From: Amphritea atlantica
GTDB taxonomy: Bacteria; Pseudomonadota; Gammaproteobacteria; Pseudomonadales; Balneatricaceae
DNA length: 64,000 nucleotides
Assembly: GCF_018860855.1 (NCBI RefSeq)
Contig: NZ_JAHKQE010000012.1
Span: forward strand, 1 to 64,000
Direction of reading: 5' to 3'
The notes under the pieces are model-generated. The model made no database searches. It saw nothing but the letters and a program-made list of their open reading frames with translations, and was not told the DNA's origin. Shown piece by piece: positions 40,176 to 50,487 of the stretch; position 1 is the stretch's first letter, and each line of letters opens with the position of its first letter. A program made the position numbers and the translations under genes.

Positions 40176-40688
40176 ATGGTTGCCTCTGAGCAGCAGCTTG
40201 CGCTGATTGAACGACAGTTAGGGCGTGAGCCCCGTGGGCTGGTCGATATCGCATGGCAGAGCGCACAGGGCGTGCCAGCAGTGCTGCAGATGCGTTCGCT
40301 GGTGGATGATCAGCCATTTCCTACCCTCTATTGGCTGAGTTCCAAAGATCTCTATCAGGCGATTGCCGAGATTGAAACCGGGGGCGAGGTGAAACGTATT
40401 GAGCAACAACTGCAAACGGATGATGACCTGCGGGCAGCGCATTTAGCGGACCAGCAGCGCTATGTGGATTTGCGCTGGAAGATGATGGCGGACAGTGATC
40501 GTCAGCGTATTGCCGAGCTAGGCTTTACTCAACTGTTTGATAGCTATGGTATCGGCGGTATTCGTCACTGGGATAAGGTGCGGTGTCTGCATATGCAGTA
40601 TGCCTATCACCTAGCGGTAGGAGGGACAGCGATTGGTTCTCTACTGGATCAACGTTATGAGTTGGATAAACGCCCACTGTCACTGTGA
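40176..40688 (+). CDS. DUF501-family protein
   Basis: A 170-aa soluble protein. It starts with a helical LALIERQLGREPRGLVDIAW segment, then PFPTLYWLSSKDLYQAIAEIE and a C-terminal RHWDKVRCLHMQYAYHLA block with GTAIG, the set I associate with DUF501. The function of the family is unknown. GGAGTT lies before the ATG. A hairpin terminator follows. Confidence 0.75.
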   Translation: MVASEQQLALIERQLGREPRGLVDIAWQSAQGVPAVLQMRSLVDDQPFPTLYWLSSKDLYQAIAEIETGGEVKRIEQQLQTDDDLRAAHLADQQRYVDLRWKMMADSDRQRIAELGFTQLFDSYGIGGIRHWDKVRCLHMQYAYHLAVGGTAIGSLLDQRYELDKRPLSL

Positions 40689-40714
40689 TTTAGCGGGTTT
40701 GAGGTTATTGCAGA

Positions 40715-40745
40715 CACAAAAAAGCAGGCCCATGCCTGCTTTTGT
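40715..40745. terminator. Bidirectional terminator between DUF501 and ferredoxin genes
   Basis: A perfect 9-bp stem (AAAGCAGGC, 40721-40729, with 40734-40742) and 4-base loop, with A-run on one side and T-run on the other, serves the two converging genes. Confidence 0.85.
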
Positions 40746-40800
40746 ACGTTTTGACTAAGCGTCAAACCGCGGCGTGTTAATAAGTGCTAGTACTCAGTAC

Positions 40801-41073
<273 letters not shown>

Positions 41074-41084
41074 TTACTTAAATA

Positions 41085-41597
<513 letters not shown>

Positions 41598-41750
41598 TTA
41601 GCAAATCCGCAAGGGCGCGATATTAGCTGAATTGCAAGGCTATCACAAATACAATAATGGAATGTATTGATCTTTAGTGGTTATAAGAAGAATTTTTTTA
41701 ATTACAATAAAGAATATACCTGTAAGTGCAAATGATTAAAAGGTAATCAG

Positions 41751-43010
41751 ATGAAGATAAGTCGGCGTTTTGTTCCATTTCTCATTATAAGTGCTGCTGC
41801 GTTGCTCAGTGGCTGTACGGCGTTACAGAGCATTGATAAGGGACTGTATAACGTTGCGGAGTCGATTACTGAAACCGATCGAGTCACCGGCGAGCGCACC
41901 CTAAGTGCTGCCGACCGCAGTGCTCAGATTCAACAGGGTAATGCCGCCGTTGAGCAATTGTTGGCGGCGGAGAAAAAAGCCGGCCGTAAAGTCGACTCTG
42001 CTTTAGATCGGCAGCAATATCAGCGTTTGGTGCGCATTTTTGATCGCGTTCATCAGGTGAGTCACCTGAGCCAAGAGCGTTGGCAGCCGATATTGATCGA
42101 TCGGGATTCATTTAACGCCTTTACCACGGGGGGCACCTATATCGTTGTCCATCGCGGACTCATGCAGCAGCTGAATGATGATGAGGTAGCGGCAGTGATG
42201 GGTCATGAAATTGCCCATACAGTGGCTAATCATGTGGGTGAGCGTCAGACGACACAGCAGATTAGCTTGCTGGCATCGAAAACAGCTCGACAAGAGGGTT
42301 ATCAGGCGGCGTATACCCATGAATTAGAGCGGGAAGCCGACCGTATCGGTGTGTTGTACAGTGCACTAGCTGGCTATGACCCTTATGCCGCTACTCATAT
42401 TTGGCAGCGACAATATCAGCAGCAGGGTAATGCTCGTAGTTTGTTTGCCCACGATCACCCCGTTAATGCCGAACGCGCCGCCGAAACGAAAGCGCTGGCG
42501 GATAAGGTAAAGCAGTATTATCAAGCCGGACGAATCAATCCTAATGCAGCAGCTTTGCGCGACGATAATAGTTTGTGGCAGAAGCGCGATAATAATGATC
42601 AGGCAACCGCAGGAGAGGGTGGTGGCGTATCCGCTATTTTATCCACAGCTTTAGGGGCTTATGTTGATCACCAGCAAGCCAAACAGGAGGCGGTGCGCCA
42701 AGCGCAATATGCACAGTTTGTGCAGGCGGTGGAACGTTATATGAAACTGGAACAGCAGCGTCGTGTCAGCAACACCAGTTGGACAACCCATTGGTATTAT
42801 TCGGGAAGTCGGTCATTAAAAGGGGTGGTCATGGGCTTTATGGCGCAGGACAGTGAAGGCAAGCTATATCGCTATGTGGCTCATCAGCTGGGCATCGTGC
42901 GCCCCGGTCAGCGTTTTAGCCTGACCTTTAAAACGAATGACGGAGTGTCGCTGAAACAGATTGAGCAGATGAAGGCGCGGTATTACGTCGATGATGCGTT
43001 GCCGTATTAG
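41751..43010 (+). CDS. M48-family metalloprotease lipoprotein with C-terminal extension
   Basis: A 419-aa lipoprotein: a hydrophobic signal ends in LLSGC with lipidated Cys22. The zinc site is H152-E-I-A-H156 in VMGHEIAHTVANH, with the third ligand Glu195 in EREADRIG. This is the loiP/YcaL/BepA-like M48 layout of about 270 residues in the periplasm. About 150 further residues follow (270-419), with no TPR repeats; the segment holds a conserved-looking GVVMGFMAQDSEGKLYRYV strand-rich tail I cannot name. Role likely in outer-membrane protein quality control. The stop is directly followed by the palindromic repeat cluster. Confidence 0.88.
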   Translation: MKISRRFVPFLIISAAALLSGCTALQSIDKGLYNVAESITETDRVTGERTLSAADRSAQIQQGNAAVEQLLAAEKKAGRKVDSALDRQQYQRLVRIFDRVHQVSHLSQERWQPILIDRDSFNAFTTGGTYIVVHRGLMQQLNDDEVAAVMGHEIAHTVANHVGERQTTQQISLLASKTARQEGYQAAYTHELEREADRIGVLYSALAGYDPYAATHIWQRQYQQQGNARSLFAHDHPVNAERAAETKALADKVKQYYQAGRINPNAAALRDDNSLWQKRDNNDQATAGEGGGVSAILSTALGAYVDHQQAKQEAVRQAQYAQFVQAVERYMKLEQQRRVSNTSWTTHWYYSGSRSLKGVVMGFMAQDSEGKLYRYVAHQLGIVRPGQRFSLTFKTNDGVSLKQIEQMKARYYVDDALPY

Positions 43011-43490
43011 CACCAGTGGTGCGATTCGCAAAGCTCATCAGCACCCTACGGGTTAACGATGTAGGGTGTCGATGAAGAATGAATCGCACCAAGGGATGTG
43101 ATGATTTCACGGTATCCAGGGTTAAGGGGGCGGTTCGCAGGCTCACCGGCACCTTACGGGTTAACGATGTAGGGTGCCGATGAAGAATGAATCGCACCAA
43201 GGGGCGTGATGATTTCACGGTATCTACGGTTAATGGTGCGATTCGCAAAGCTCATCAGCACCCTACGGGTTAACGATGTAGGGTGTCGATGAAGAATGAA
43301 TCGCACCAAGGGGCGTGATGATTTCATGGTATCCACGGTTAATGGTGCGGATCGCAGGCTCACCGGCACCTTACGAGGGTTAGGTGGTATGTTCGTAGGG
43401 TGTCGATGAAGAATGAATCGCACCAAGGACATGATGATTTCACGGTATTCAGGTTAAGGGTGCGGTTCGCAAGCTCATCGCCCCCTTACG
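43011..43490. repeat. Tandem cluster of palindromic repeats
   Basis: Four and a half copies of a 107-117 bp unit; the shared word GATGAAGAAT starts at 43071, 43178, 43288 and 43405. Each unit is itself a large imperfect palindrome. In the first copy GGTGCGATTC (43018-43027) pairs with GAATCGCACC (43081-43090), and CACCCTAC (43042-43049) with GTAGGGTG (43061-43068). The same family forms the left-edge cluster in the opposite orientation. It lies between the stops of two converging genes and could also end their transcripts. Open frames inside it are not credible genes. Confidence 0.9.
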
Positions 43491-43492
43491 AT

Positions 43493-44104
43493 TTAAAGGG
43501 CTCTTTTATAAAGCCGATAGGTAACCTGTCCGGCAGTTTTCTCACGATGGAGCTGCCAGTTATCGGGCACCAGCGGGTTGGTGAGTTCTTTTTCGGTTTC
43601 TAGATAGATCATGGCGTTACTGGTGAGCAGGTTGTTCTGTTCCAGCAATTGGCAGCAGATGGCTGATAGGTCTTGATGGAATGGCGGATCGAGAAAGACC
43701 ACATCGAACTGTACTTCTAAATCACCACTGCGGGTTTCTAGCCATTCGGTGGCGGAGCCGGTGATCAGTTCCGCATGTTGGGTTTTCAGGTCTTGAATAT
43801 TTTGCCGTAGCTGACGAATCACCATGGATGAGTTGTCGATCATGGTGACGTGGGCCGCCCCACGGGAGAGAGCTTCAAAACCCAATGCGCCGCTGCCGCT
43901 GAACAGGTCGAGGCAGCGACCGCCGGGGATATAAACCGATAACCAGTTAAACAGGGTCTCTCTTACTCGGTCAGGGGTGGGCCTTAGCCCTTCAACTTCA
44001 GGAAAGCTTAGCTTGCGGCCGCGCCAGTCTCCGCCAATAATTCGCAGTTGCTGGTTTCCAGAACTGATTTTCTGAGAGGTGCGCTGTGGGCGACGTCTGG
44101 CCAT
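43493..44104 (-). CDS. rsmD: 16S rRNA (guanine-966-N2)-methyltransferase
   Basis: A 203-aa SAM-dependent enzyme. The SAM site is CLDLFSGSGALGFEALSRGA (motif DLFSGSGALG), and the catalytic motif VFLDPPFHQ (DPPF). The basic N-terminus (RRRPQRTSQK) suits rRNA binding. In Pseudomonas rsmD also precedes an M16 gene and ftsY. Confidence 0.95.
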   Translation of the reverse strand: MARRRPQRTSQKISSGNQQLRIIGGDWRGRKLSFPEVEGLRPTPDRVRETLFNWLSVYIPGGRCLDLFSGSGALGFEALSRGAAHVTMIDNSSMVIRQLRQNIQDLKTQHAELITGSATEWLETRSGDLEVQFDVVFLDPPFHQDLSAICCQLLEQNNLLTSNAMIYLETEKELTNPLVPDNWQLHREKTAGQVTYRLYKRAL

Positions 44105-44144
44105 GTTAATTCCTTAAAACTTAAAAGTTGAACGCTGTATTAAA

Positions 44145-45374
44145 TCAATAGGCGGGTAACGTGAGCTGATAACGGTCTGGGCTGGTTAGAAACAGCGTGA
44201 TCAGCTTTTTGACCTCGGCGTTATCAACCTGATTTAGCTTCTCTTCGAAGTCATTCAGGTAGTCTAGCGGCAATTGATAGAATGCAATGGTATCGAGCAG
44301 ACTCAGCTGAGATTCGATCGCTTCCATCTGAGTCTGGTAGTTATTCCGCAGCATGTCTCGTGTGTCGTTGATCAACGGGTCATCGAGTTGTGCCAGCAGT
44401 GTTTGCATCAATGGGTCTAGATTTTCATTGGCGTTGATTTTCGAGCCCTGCAGAATCATAGCGACAAAACCCTGCTTGTCCAGTGATTTCCAGACTAATC
44501 GGGCGGTGAGCTGAGACTGTTGTTGCAGCAGCTGTTGCAGGGTGCGGATCGCTAACAGTTCAGTGGCAAACTGGGGCTGCTGTCGTCCGGGAAGAGCAAT
44601 GCCGGATAGGCGATAGGTTTGATTGCCCTGCGGTGACAGCCGTTGGTGACGAGGGCTCAGGGGTTGGTTGATACGGGTATTGTCGCTAGAGGCTATTAAT
44701 AGTGAGCTGAGTTGCTCTGCCAGTGGCTCGGTATCTGGCCCTTTAAGGGTCAGGGTGACGGCTTCCGGGCGAACGCTGTGATGGAAAAAATCAGCAAAGC
44801 GTTGCAAAGGATGAACCGAAACCGGGCTGTTGATAAGGTCGCCAAAGGTGCTGAGTAGGCGGTTTTCTGGATCTTTTAGATTTAAATACTGGGCGGCTTC
44901 CAAGTGTGCCCATCGTTGTTCCAGATCGGTGTCGGGATGATAGGCTCTTAAACGTTCTAGTAGTTGTTTCGCCATCGTTTTTAGCGTGTCAGCCTTGGCT
45001 TGTTTGGCCGGTAAGGTGATCGATATTTGTAGCTTGTCGGCGGATATACCGGCACTGAGGGCCGCGTTCATTGTGCTAAAGGGCTGCTGGTTAGTTAACT
45101 CAGCGAGTTGCTGTTCGGCCTGCTGTAGAAGGAGTTGTTGCAATAGTTGTTGTTCACTATTGATGGCGACCCCTGTGCGAAAGAGAAAGCTGAGTTGCAG
45201 AGTCGAGTCGTCATTATCGACATAGTACAGCGGTAGATCTGGGTATTTATGGATGCGGATAAAGTCCGAGTTGCTGTTCTGCCTTGCCGTGAGGAAGACG
45301 ATAGCGATGGCGACGATCCAGATAATAATCTTCAGGTATGTGCGGTTGAACAGCGGTGGTTTAACATCCGACAT
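44145..45374 (-). CDS. M16-like protein without the zinc motif
   Basis: A 409-aa protein with one membrane anchor (about 13-30) and a periplasmic body that follows the M16 peptidase fold: LPLYYVDNDDSTLQLSFLFRTGVA at the start, a second half from about 215. The HxxEH zinc site expected near residue 80 is absent (GVAINSEQQLLQQLLL stands there), so it cannot be an active M16 peptidase. In Pseudomonas two M16 genes precede ftsY, one active and one not, and work as a pair; here only the inactive type is present. Divergent from ftsY across 165 bp. Confidence 0.78.
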   Translation of the reverse strand: MSDVKPPLFNRTYLKIIIWIVAIAIVFLTARQNSNSDFIRIHKYPDLPLYYVDNDDSTLQLSFLFRTGVAINSEQQLLQQLLLQQAEQQLAELTNQQPFSTMNAALSAGISADKLQISITLPAKQAKADTLKTMAKQLLERLRAYHPDTDLEQRWAHLEAAQYLNLKDPENRLLSTFGDLINSPVSVHPLQRFADFFHHSVRPEAVTLTLKGPDTEPLAEQLSSLLIASSDNTRINQPLSPRHQRLSPQGNQTYRLSGIALPGRQQPQFATELLAIRTLQQLLQQQSQLTARLVWKSLDKQGFVAMILQGSKINANENLDPLMQTLLAQLDDPLINDTRDMLRNNYQTQMEAIESQLSLLDTIAFYQLPLDYLNDFEEKLNQVDNAEVKKLITLFLTSPDRYQLTLPAY

Positions 45375-45539
45375 TAGTTATTCCTGGTGATTTTGTGGCA
45401 CTGTTTTCAGTGCCCCAGTTGGGCTTTACTATGGTAAGATATTCGGCCTAAATGAAACATACAGGACGACTCGCGGATGGAACAGGGATTACCTTGTTTT
45501 TTCGCACCTTTTGCGCCTGACATCGGACAGTAATCAAGC

Positions 45540-46853
45540 ATGTTTAAGAAGCTTAAATCAATTTTCAAGTCTGAGAAAGATGATACTCAGAAAGATTCAG
45601 TTGAAGCGGTCGATCTGCCAGCTGAAAGTGCCGATCAAGCGGTTGTTACAGCGGACGCTGCCGAAACGGAGACTATTACCGCGGCACCGACGCAGCCGGT
45701 CACGTCGGATGCACCTACCGATGTGGCTGAAACCGCGATTGTCGAACAGGAAGCGGTGATCGAACTTGAAACCCCAGCGAGTCCCGCAGAGGAAATCGAC
45801 GTTGTAACGGTTGCACCTGTTGAGCCGATGATTGAAACGGTTGAGTCTGTTGTGGCGGCAGAGGAATCTGTAGCGGAGGTTATTGCTGAGCCCGAGGCTA
45901 TTGCTGAAGCCGCTCCAGCCCCAGAGCCAAAACAGAAAACCGGTTTTTTCGGCCGCATTAAAGCGGGTTTGAGCCGCACTAAAGGTAATCTAACCGAAGG
46001 TTTGGGTAATCTGTTTCTCGGTGCTAAAGAGATCGATGACGATCTGTTTGAAGAGATCGAAACGCAACTGTTGCTGGCCGATGTTGGTGTTGAGGCAACG
46101 ACGGAGATCATCGACAAACTGACAGCCCGTGTGAGCCGTAAACAGCTAGCCAATGCCGATGCGCTCTATACCGCGCTAAAAGAAGAGCTGGCAGGATTGC
46201 TGGATCAGGTAGAGCAGCCGATCGACTTCAGCCAGAGTAAAGGCCCCTTTGTCTTATTGATGGTCGGGGTTAATGGTGTGGGTAAAACCACCACGATCGG
46301 TAAACTGGCGAAAAAATATCAGGCGGAAGGTAAATCAGTGATGCTGGCGGCGGGTGATACGTTCCGTGCAGCCGCTGTTGAGCAGTTGCAGGTCTGGGGT
46401 GACCGGAACAACGTTCCCGTAGTGGCGCAGCATACTGGGGCCGATTCGGCATCGGTGATCTACGATGCGTTGCAATCTGCTCAAGCCAAGAATATTGATG
46501 TGTTAATTGCCGATACGGCGGGCCGTTTGCAGAATAAAGATCACCTGATGCAAGAGTTAGAAAAAGTCGTGCGGGTAATGAAAAAGTTAGACCCCGATGC
46601 GCCCCATGAAGTGATGCTGGTGCTAGATGCCGGCACCGGTCAGAACGCGATGAGCCAGGCAAAACTGTTTAAAGAGGCGGTGGGCGTAAGCGGTCTCAGC
46701 CTGACGAAGTTAGACGGCACCGCGAAAGGCGGTATTATCTTTGCTATCGCGAAACAACTGGATCTGCCGATTCGCTATATTGGCGTCGGTGAGCAGGTTG
46801 ATGACCTGCGTCCCTTTAAAGCGAAGGAATTTGTCTCGGCACTGTTTGACTAG
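45540..46853 (+). CDS. ftsY: Signal recognition particle receptor FtsY
   Basis: A 437-aa GTPase. An acidic A domain rich in Glu, Ala and Val covers about 15-130, then GFFGRIKAGLSRTKGN marks the membrane-binding helix, followed by the N and G domains. The P-loop is GVNGVGKTTTIGKLA, with DTFRAAAVEQL, DTAGR, TKLDGTAKGG. It receives ribosome-SRP complexes at the inner membrane. Followed by ftsE after 43 bp in the usual ftsYEX-rpoH order. Confidence 0.98.
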   Translation: MFKKLKSIFKSEKDDTQKDSVEAVDLPAESADQAVVTADAAETETITAAPTQPVTSDAPTDVAETAIVEQEAVIELETPASPAEEIDVVTVAPVEPMIETVESVVAAEESVAEVIAEPEAIAEAAPAPEPKQKTGFFGRIKAGLSRTKGNLTEGLGNLFLGAKEIDDDLFEEIETQLLLADVGVEATTEIIDKLTARVSRKQLANADALYTALKEELAGLLDQVEQPIDFSQSKGPFVLLMVGVNGVGKTTTIGKLAKKYQAEGKSVMLAAGDTFRAAAVEQLQVWGDRNNVPVVAQHTGADSASVIYDALQSAQAKNIDVLIADTAGRLQNKDHLMQELEKVVRVMKKLDPDAPHEVMLVLDAGTGQNAMSQAKLFKEAVGVSGLSLTKLDGTAKGGIIFAIAKQLDLPIRYIGVGEQVDDLRPFKAKEFVSALFD

Positions 46854-46896
46854 CCAACTTTCAGCAACGGTTTAACGTCATGTATCGAATATATCA

Positions 46897-47559
46897 ATGA
46901 TCAGTTTCGACAATGTCACAAAGCGCTACCCCAATGGTTATGATGCCCTGAGTCAGGTCAACTTTAGCCTTGCGAGTGGTGAAATGGCTTTTTTGACCGG
47001 CCATTCTGGTGCCGGCAAGACTACCTTGCTGAAATTGCTGATGCTGATGGAGCGACCCTCGAATGGTCGGGTCTTGGTGGGTAATCAGGATCTGGCGACC
47101 TTGGGTAACCGGCAGATTCCCTATCATCGCCGTCGTGTTGGGGTGGTGTTTCAGAATCATCAACTATTATTCGATCGATCCGTGTTTGAAAATATTGTCT
47201 TGCCGTTGCGGATCTGTGGTTTCGATCCCGCCGATGCAACCCGCCGAGCACATGCGGCACTGGATAAGGTTGGCCTGTTAGATAAAGAGAAGCTCAATCC
47301 GGTGGTACTGTCCGGCGGTGAACAGCAGCGGGTGGGTATCGCTCGGGCGATTGTGCATAAACCTCAGGTGTTGTTGGCGGATGAGCCGACCGGCAACCTT
47401 GATCCCAAGCTGTCTGAAGAGGTAATGCGCTTGTTTCAGCAGTTTAATCAGGTCGGCACGACGGTGCTTATTGCCAGTCACGATCTAGGCTTGATTGCGC
47501 GGATGCCGCATCGGGTGATTACCCTCAATCGGGGTAGGTTGGTCAGTGATGGAAAATAA
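46897..47559 (+). CDS. ftsE: Cell-division ABC ATPase FtsE
   Basis: A 220-aa ATPase. Walker A GHSGAGKTT, signature LSGGEQQRVGIAR, Walker B VLLADEPTGNLDP. With FtsX it couples ATP use to activation of septal peptidoglycan amidases. The end overlaps the ftsX start by 11 bp. Confidence 0.98.
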   Translation: MISFDNVTKRYPNGYDALSQVNFSLASGEMAFLTGHSGAGKTTLLKLLMLMERPSNGRVLVGNQDLATLGNRQIPYHRRRVGVVFQNHQLLFDRSVFENIVLPLRICGFDPADATRRAHAALDKVGLLDKEKLNPVVLSGGEQQRVGIARAIVHKPQVLLADEPTGNLDPKLSEEVMRLFQQFNQVGTTVLIASHDLGLIARMPHRVITLNRGRLVSDGK

Positions 47560-48568
47560 TCAACGTCGCAAAGGGGCTGTTCGGGTTGAGCCGAATCCTA
47601 AACGGGATGCCAAAATACACCGAGGTGCTGAACACCATCGATTGAAGATCGGTGATAAAGGGCGCAGTTATCTACGGCATAATCTTGAGGTTGCCAAACA
47701 ATCCTATTATTCGTTGTTGGCGCAGCCCCTGACCACCTTTATGACACTGGCTGTGCTGGCGATTGCCTTGGCGTTGCCTGGTGCTCTGTATGCGGGGCTA
47801 AAAAACCTACAACAGTTGGGTGATGGCTGGCAGGGCGATCCGCGGATCGCGCTTTATCTGAAGTTGACGGTGACTGAAGAATCAGCGGAGACTCTGAGTC
47901 GCGAATTATTGCTGCGAGATGATGTGGCCGGTACCGAGTTGATCACCGCCGAGCAGGGAATGCTGGAGTTTCAGGCGATGTCTGGCTTTGGTGATGTCTT
48001 TAGTTTTCTTGATAGTAATCCACTGCCCGCCGTGGTGATGGTGATGCCGCGGAATCTATCGGTGACTGAGGTGCCGCTGTTGCAGGCAAAATTACAGGCG
48101 TTACCGCAGGTGGATGAAGCGGTGGTCGATATGGAGTGGGTTCAGCGTTTGGCGGCCTTTGTGCGGCTGGCCGAGCGAATGGTCTGGGTGTTGACTGCCC
48201 TGTTTATCACGGCGGTACTGTTGGTTGTGGGCAATACGATTCGCTTGTCCATTGAAAGCCGGCGTGATGAAATCATTATTGCTAAGCTGGTGGGGGCGAC
48301 CGATGCTTATGTTCGTCGGCCGTTCCTTTATGACGGTGTTTGGTTTGGTGTTGCTGGTGGCCTGTCAGCTTGGGTGTTGATTCAGCTGAGTCTATTGTTG
48401 CTCAGTAGCCCGGTTGAACATCTGGTGACGCTGTATAATAGTCAGTTTGAACTAGCCGGTTTGGGTTTTGTTGAAACAATACTATTACTTATAATTAGTA
48501 TTCTATTAGGTCTGTGTGGCGCTTGGTTGGCGGTAGGGCGGCATCTTCGCGAGATTCAACCACAATAA
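47549..48568 (+). CDS. ftsX: Cell-division protein FtsX
   Basis: A 339-aa inner-membrane protein. A basic cytoplasmic N-terminus of about 60 residues precedes the first of four membrane segments (about 67-88), a large periplasmic loop (90-205) that contacts amidase activators, then three segments (about 210-235, 262-285, 308-332). The ATG at 47549 follows an in-frame GTG at 47546 and overlaps ftsE. Confidence 0.97.
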   Translation: MENNQRRKGAVRVEPNPKRDAKIHRGAEHHRLKIGDKGRSYLRHNLEVAKQSYYSLLAQPLTTFMTLAVLAIALALPGALYAGLKNLQQLGDGWQGDPRIALYLKLTVTEESAETLSRELLLRDDVAGTELITAEQGMLEFQAMSGFGDVFSFLDSNPLPAVVMVMPRNLSVTEVPLLQAKLQALPQVDEAVVDMEWVQRLAAFVRLAERMVWVLTALFITAVLLVVGNTIRLSIESRRDEIIIAKLVGATDAYVRRPFLYDGVWFGVAGGLSAWVLIQLSLLLLSSPVEHLVTLYNSQFELAGLGFVETILLLIISILLGLCGAWLAVGRHLREIQPQ

Positions 48569-48850
48569 GTGGCGCGGTCATGAATCTCTATAAAGTGATC
48601 AAATGTTGCGCTGCATCAAACCTGAGTGGCGAATTAAATGTAAATATAGGTAAAGTGGTTAAGGCGATACACTTGCCATCTGTTAATGTTGTCGTTATCT
48701 TTGTTGGTCCGTTAGGCATCCATAAGATTAAAGTGCCTGTGAATGGTTGTCGGTAGCGGGTTATATAGCTGGAACTAATCTGGCTGAAGAGTGTCATAGC
48801 GTTAACTTATATTGATACTCTTTGAAATGAATAAGTAATGAGGTTGAGAA

Positions 48851-49708
48851 ATGGGCAAGAGCCTACGAGTCATTGAAGTATTATCTCCAGGTCAAAATCT
48901 GGAGGCATATATACGTCAGGTGACTGCGATTCCTGTTCTCACAGTAGAAGAGGAACGCGGACTGGCACAGCGACTGTATTTCGAGAACGATCTTGAAGCA
49001 GCGCGTCAGTTAGTATTATCTCATATGCGATTTGTGGTGCATGTTGCTAAGTCTTATTCTGGTTATGGCCTGTCTCAGGCTGACCTGATTCAAGAAGGCA
49101 ATGTGGGCTTGATGAAAGCGGTTAAACGCTTCGACCCTACCATGGGCGTTCGTCTGGTATCTTTTGCGGTGCATTGGATTAAGGCGGAGATGCATGAATT
49201 TATTTTGCGTAACTGGCGTATCGTTAAAGTCGCGACCACTAAAGCACAGCGTAAACTGTTCTTTAACCTGCGTAGCAAGAAGAAAAATCTTGGTTGGTTG
49301 ACCAATGATGAAGTCACCGCGATGGCGGGTGATCTGGGTGTTGATGAACATGTCGTCCGTGAGATGGAAGGTCGGATGAGCAGTGCTGATATGGCCTTTG
49401 ATGCACCGGTAGGTGACGATGATGAGCGAGCTTATCAATCACCGGCTTATTTTCTTGAAGATCATAGCCAAGATCCTGCTAGCCAAGTGGAAGATTCTAA
49501 CTGGGAAGCCGATTCTAACCAGCGCCTGAGTAAGGCGATGGAACAGTTGGATGAACGTAGCCGTGATATTCTGGTGCAGCGTTGGTTAGGTGAAGATAAA
49601 GCGACACTGCATGAGCTAGCGGCGCGCTATGAAGTCTCTGCTGAGCGGATTCGTCAGTTAGAAAAGAACGCCATGAAGAAAATTAAAGTCTCGATGTTAG
49701 AAGCCTGA
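48851..49708 (+). CDS. rpoH: Heat-shock sigma factor sigma-32
   Basis: A 285-aa sigma factor of the RpoH group. Region 2 has [21 protein letters not shown] and [34 protein letters not shown] (the latter includes the RpoH box, key words [11 protein letters not shown]); region 4 ends the protein with [19 protein letters not shown]. The 282-bp spacer before it, after ftsX, holds its own promoters; I can see no open gene in it. A short AU-rich leader near the start could form a thermosensor, but I did not fold it. A terminator follows. Confidence 0.98.
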   Translation: MGKSLRVIEVLSPGQNLEAYIRQVTAIPVLTVEEERGLAQRLYFENDLEAARQLVLSHMRFVVHVAKSYSGYGLSQADLIQEGNVGLMKAVKRFDPTMGVRLVSFAVHWIKAEMHEFILRNWRIVKVATTKAQRKLFFNLRSKKKNLGWLTNDEVTAMAGDLGVDEHVVREMEGRMSSADMAFDAPVGDDDERAYQSPAYFLEDHSQDPASQVEDSNWEADSNQRLSKAMEQLDERSRDILVQRWLGEDKATLHELAARYEVSAERIRQLEKNAMKKIKVSMLEA

Positions 49709-49735
49709 AAATTCGGAATTCTGTTATGCGAGTAA

Positions 49736-49768
49736 AAAAAGCCGCCCTCTGTTGAGTGCGGCTTTTTT
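49736..49768 (+). terminator. Terminator after rpoH
   Basis: The stem AAAGCCGC/GCGGCTTT with a T-run of six lies 30 bp after the rpoH stop. Confidence 0.88.
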
Positions 49769-49829
49769 ATTGCTTATCGCGACCGCTTTGCTTTGTTAGA
49801 ATAGCTAACCTTATTTCTCGGAATCATTT

Positions 49830-50207
49830 ATGTCTGCTCGCTTTGTCATTTTTTTCACCGCGTTGAGTGGTTTTATTACAGTGGGCCTCGGTGCCTTTGC
49901 TTCACATATGCTGCGCACGCAACTGAGCGAGCGGTTGTATGACGTGCTGCAAACCGGTATTCAATATCAAATGTTTCATACTTTAGCGCTGTTCGGTGTG
50001 GGGTTGTTGATGTTGCGTCAGCCTGATAAAGGTTGGAATCAGACAGCAATACTGTTTATGACGGGAATGTTTTTTTTCAGTGGCAGCCTCTATATGCTGG
50101 CGCTCACTGGACAGCACTGGTTGGGAGCAATAACCCCTCTGGGTGGTGTTTTGTTTTTAGCTGGTTGGTTAAATCTTGGCCGAGTTGCATTTCGGCAGTT
50201 AAGTTAA
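49830..50207 (+). CDS. DUF423 membrane protein (YgdD-like)
   Basis: A 125-aa inner-membrane protein with four hydrophobic segments (about 5-25, 42-62, 70-90, 97-117). The family start [15 protein letters not shown] and the [17 protein letters not shown] block are diagnostic of DUF423. Function unknown. It lies 19 bp before thiS. Confidence 0.93.
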   Translation: MSARFVIFFTALSGFITVGLGAFASHMLRTQLSERLYDVLQTGIQYQMFHTLALFGVGLLMLRQPDKGWNQTAILFMTGMFFFSGSLYMLALTGQHWLGAITPLGGVLFLAGWLNLGRVAFRQLS

Positions 50208-50226
50208 TAGAGGTGGATCAAGCTCA

Positions 50227-50427
50227 ATGTTGATACAGGTAAATGGTGACAATCTAGAGATTCAGGAAGGCGCTTCGGTAGCGGATCTGATTGCGCAACT
50301 GGAATTAGGAGAGCGTCGTGTCGCTGTCGAGCTGAATTTAGAGATCGTGCCTCGCAGTCGACACGCTGACACAGCGCTTAGCCAAGGTGACCGAGTTGAA
50401 GTGGTTCATGCGATTGGTGGCGGTTGA
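50227..50427 (+). CDS. thiS: Sulfur carrier protein ThiS
   Basis: A 66-aa ubiquitin-like protein ending in the required Gly-Gly (VHAIGGG). Its C-terminal thiocarboxylate gives sulfur to the thiazole ring made by ThiG. It precedes thiG by 60 bp. No TPP riboswitch is seen in the short gap before it. Confidence 0.96.
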   Translation: MLIQVNGDNLEIQEGASVADLIAQLELGERRVAVELNLEIVPRSRHADTALSQGDRVEVVHAIGGG

Positions 50428-50487
50428 AGAACCGCAGCTGGATGCATGCTTTAGAGAATATGACAGAATCTAACTGGGTAGAACACA

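Noticed and set aside
42928..43432. Open frames in the right repeat cluster
   Set aside because: They are translations of the palindromic unit with repeated words such as RFILHRHPTSL and lack start signals.
48580..48756. Small frame between ftsX and rpoH
   Set aside because: No family, weak start, and it sits where the rpoH promoter is expected.
50208..50226. TPP riboswitch before thiS
   Set aside because: The gap is only 19 bp and the upstream gene is close; no CUGAGA-type core is seen.
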